A DNA stretch of 64,000 nucleotides from Microbacterium paraoxydans. GTDB lineage: Bacteria > Actinomycetota > Actinomycetes > Actinomycetales > Microbacteriaceae. Below the pieces are notes generated by a model. That model worked only from the letters and a program-made list of their open reading frames with translations. It had not been told where the DNA came from and did no database searches. The translations under genes and the position numbers were made by a program. The DNA is taken from contig NZ_LT629770.1 in assembly GCF_900105335.1 (NCBI RefSeq), positions 310,001 to 374,000 on the forward strand. Direction: 5' to 3'. Below are positions 62,219 through 64,000 of this stretch, piece after piece (position 1 is the stretch's first letter; every line of letters begins with the position of its first letter).

Positions 62219-64000
62219 GCGAGGTCTCCCGCCTTCAACACCAGCGCGTGCGACGCGATGGCGGCGCTGATCCGGCGCACGGCGTCGGCGACCGGCACGC
62301 CGTTCTCCTGCGTGCCGTCGCGGAAGCGGAACGACACGGTGCCCGCGGCGCGATCCTGCTCCCCCACGATGAGGATCAGCGGGACCTTCGCGGTGGTGTG
62401 ATTCCGGATCTTCTTCTGCATGCGGTCGTCGGAGTGATCGACGTCGGCCCGCACGCCCGCCGCGCGCAGCTGCGCGATGACGTCGTCCAGGTAGTCGCCG
62501 TACTGCTCGGCCACCGGCACACCCACCACCTGGCTGGGCGCGAGCCAGAGCGGGAAGTCGCCGGCGTAGTGCTCGAGCAGGATCGCGAAGAAGCGCTCGA
62601 CGGAGCCGAGGAGCGCCCGGTGGATCATCACGGGGCGGTGCTTCTGCCCGTCAGGACCGGTGTACTCCAGCTCGAAGCGGTCGGGCTGGTTGAAGTCGAG
62701 CTGGATGGTCGACATCTGCCAGGTGCGGCCGATGGCGTCGCGGGCCTGCACCGAGATCTTCGGGCCGTAGAAGGCGGCGCCGCCCGGGTCGGCCACGAGC
62801 TCGAGACCGGACTCGATCGCGACCTCGCGCAGCGTGTCGATCGCCGTCGACCACTGCTCGGGCTCGCCCAGGAACTTCGGGTTGCCCTCCTCGTTCGTCG
62901 AGAGCTCGAGGTAGAAGTCGTTGAGGCCGTAGTCGCGGAGCAGGTCGAGCACGAGGTTCAGGTTGGTGGTGAGCTCCTCCTTGACCTGGTCCTGGGCGAC
63001 GTAGATGTGCGCGTCGTCCTGGGTCAGGCCGCGCACGCGGGTGAGCCCCGACAGCGTTCCGCTCTTCTCGTAGCGATAGACCGTGCCGAACTCGGCCAGA
63101 CGCAGCGGCAGCTCCCGGTAGGAGCGCCCGCGCGAACGGAAGATGAGGTTGTGGAACGGGCAGTTCATCGGCTTCAGGTAGTAGTCCTGGCCCTGGCGGG
63201 TGACGTTGCCCTCGTCGTCGACGACCTCGTCGAGGTGCATCGGGGGGAACATGCCGTCCGCGTAGGTCTGCAGGTGCCCCGACGTCATGAAGAGATCCTT
63301 CTTCGTGATGTGCGGGCTGTTGACGAGGTCGTAGCCGTTGCGCAGCAGGTGCTTGCGCAGGTTCTCCTCGATCTCGTAGCGGATGATGCCGCCCTTGGGG
63401 TGGAACACCGCCAGTCCCGAGCCGATCTCGTCCGGGAAGGAGAACAGGTCCATCTCGGCGCCGAGCTTGCGGTGGTCGCGGCGCTCGGCCTCGGCGATGC
63501 GCTCCTGGTAGGCACGGAGCTCGTCCTTCGTCGGCCATGCGGTGCCGTAGATGCGCTGGAGCTGCGGGTTCTTCTCACTCCCCCGCCAGTACGCGGCGGC
63601 GATGCGGGTGAGGTCCCAGCCGTTGCCGATCATGCGCGTGTTGGGCAGGTGCGGACCGCGGCAGAGGTCTTTCCAGACGACCTCGCCGTCGCGGGTGGTG
63701 TTGTCGTAGATCGTGAGCTCGCCCTCGCCCACCTCGACGGAGGCCCCCTCCGCGATCTCGGCAGCACCCTGGGTCCCTGAGCCTGTCGAAGGGCCCTTGA
63801 GCCCGATGAGCTCGAGCTTGAACGGCTCGTCCGCCAGCTCCGCGCGAGCCTCCTCGTCCGTCACGACACGACGGACGAAGCGCTGGCCCTCGCGGACGAT
63901 GCGCTGCATCTCCTTGGAGATCGCCTTGATGTCCTCCGGCGTGAACGGGGTGTCGACGCCGAAGTCGTAGTAGAAGCCGTCGGTGATGGGCGGACCGATG
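62215..64000 (-). CDS. thrS: threonyl-tRNA synthetase, missing only the N-terminal start (runs off the window)
   Basis: The visible part begins [27 protein letters not shown]. It includes the editing domain, the class II core ([24 protein letters not shown]; zinc-site [20 protein letters not shown]) and the anticodon-binding domain. Between LELIGLK and AAEIAEG there is an insert [10 protein letters not shown], encoded by a copy of the dispersed repeat (63771-63793) in frame. It is in the N2 editing domain, away from the catalytic core. Confidence 0.96.
   Translation of the reverse strand, partial: IGPPITDGFYYDFGVDTPFTPEDIKAISKEMQRIVREGQRFVRRVVTDEEARAELADEPFKLELIGLKGPSTGSGTQGAAEIAEGASVEVGEGELTIYDNTTRDGEVVWKDLCRGPHLPNTRMIGNGWDLTRIAAAYWRGSEKNPQLQRIYGTAWPTKDELRAYQERIAEAERRDHRKLGAEMDLFSFPDEIGSGLAVFHPKGGIIRYEIEENLRKHLLRNGYDLVNSPHITKKDLFMTSGHLQTYADGMFPPMHLDEVVDDEGNVTRQGQDYYLKPMNCPFHNLIFRSRGRSYRELPLRLAEFGTVYRYEKSGTLSGLTRVRGLTQDDAHIYVAQDQVKEELTTNLNLVLDLLRDYGLNDFYLELSTNEEGNPKFLGEPEQWSTAIDTLREVAIESGLELVADPGGAAFYGPKISVQARDAIGRTWQMSTIQLDFNQPDRFELEYTGPDGQKHRPVMIHRALLGSVERFFAILLEHYAGDFPLWLAPSQVVGVPVAEQYGDYLDDVIAQLRAAGVRADVDHSDDRMQKKIRNHTTAKVPLILIVGEQDRAAGTVSFRFRDGTQENGVPVADAVRRISAAIASHALVLKAGDLA
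63771..63793. repeat. dispersed repeat copy inside the thrS coding region
   Basis: GGGTCCCTGAGC then CTGTCGAAGGG on the plus strand, identical to array copy 61525-61547. Read on the thrS strand it adds about ten codons without breaking the frame. Confidence 0.85.

Overview
The window is 64 kb of very high-GC chromosome from an actinobacterium, most probably a Microbacterium or a close relative in the Microbacteriaceae. The evidence is gene content and order (pyr-carAB-mihF/gmk-rpoZ-metK-priA-fmt-rsmB-rpe; alaS-ruvX-mltG-aroECKBQ-efp-nusB; thrS-HIT; pdxST-yebC-ruvCAB-yajC-secDF-relA), actinobacterial marker proteins (MihF, the Trp-operon membrane protein, an HGxxPAAW protein, a PriA without ATPase motifs), frequent GTG starts, and a NamH-like UDP-MurNAc hydroxylase, which fits the N-glycolyl muramic acid of that genus. 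Species assignment is inference. No tRNA, rRNA, CRISPR array, insertion sequence, integrase or phage gene was seen, and no stretch over 300 bases lacks a gene.

Layout. 1-9416 (all minus): glutamate synthase start, lgt, trpA-trpB-trpC, two small membrane proteins, hisI-hisF-hisG-hisE, rpe. 9421-16358: rsmB, fmt, priA, metK, rpoZ and a gmk fused to mihF. 16351-24981: a pyrimidine operon read pyrR-pyrB-pyrC-membrane protein-carA-carB-pyrF and running into gmk. 25051-30342: a more accessory block holding a PIN toxin/antitoxin pair, namH and a large SNF2-family helicase. 30386-42194: nusB, efp, a shikimate operon (aroE, aroC, aroK, aroB, GNAT, aroQ), mltG, ruvX, alaS, rpsD. 42377-48932: rarA, small plus-strand genes, a HemD-like winged-helix regulator with a truncated NirB-like flavoprotein, and a DUF349 protein. 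48919-59169: relA, secF-secD-yajC, ruvB-ruvA-ruvC, yebC, pdxT-pdxS. 59259-64000: divergent pdxR (frameshifted) and pdxY, a repeat array, a HIT protein and most of thrS.

Neighbouring genes are joined by stop/start overlaps (ATGA, GTGA, TGATG, TAATG, TAGTG), so most of the minus strand behaves as a few long, translationally coupled operons. Starts were chosen to fit these overlaps, Shine-Dalgarno sites and family lengths.

Most notable: (1) MihF and guanylate kinase fused in one frame; (2) a dispersed repeat (GGGTCCCTGAGC + CTGTCGAAGGG) that forms an array at 61479-61641 and is translated inside ThrRS and at the tail of CarA; (3) a NirB-like protein lacking its siroheme catalytic domain, coupled to a HemD-type regulator; (4) five genes with a -10 hexamer exactly six bases before the start codon, implying leaderless mRNAs; (5) a one-base frameshift in pdxR; (6) trpE and coaBC missing from the positions where relatives often carry them; (7) a perfect palindrome over the toxin-antitoxin promoter.
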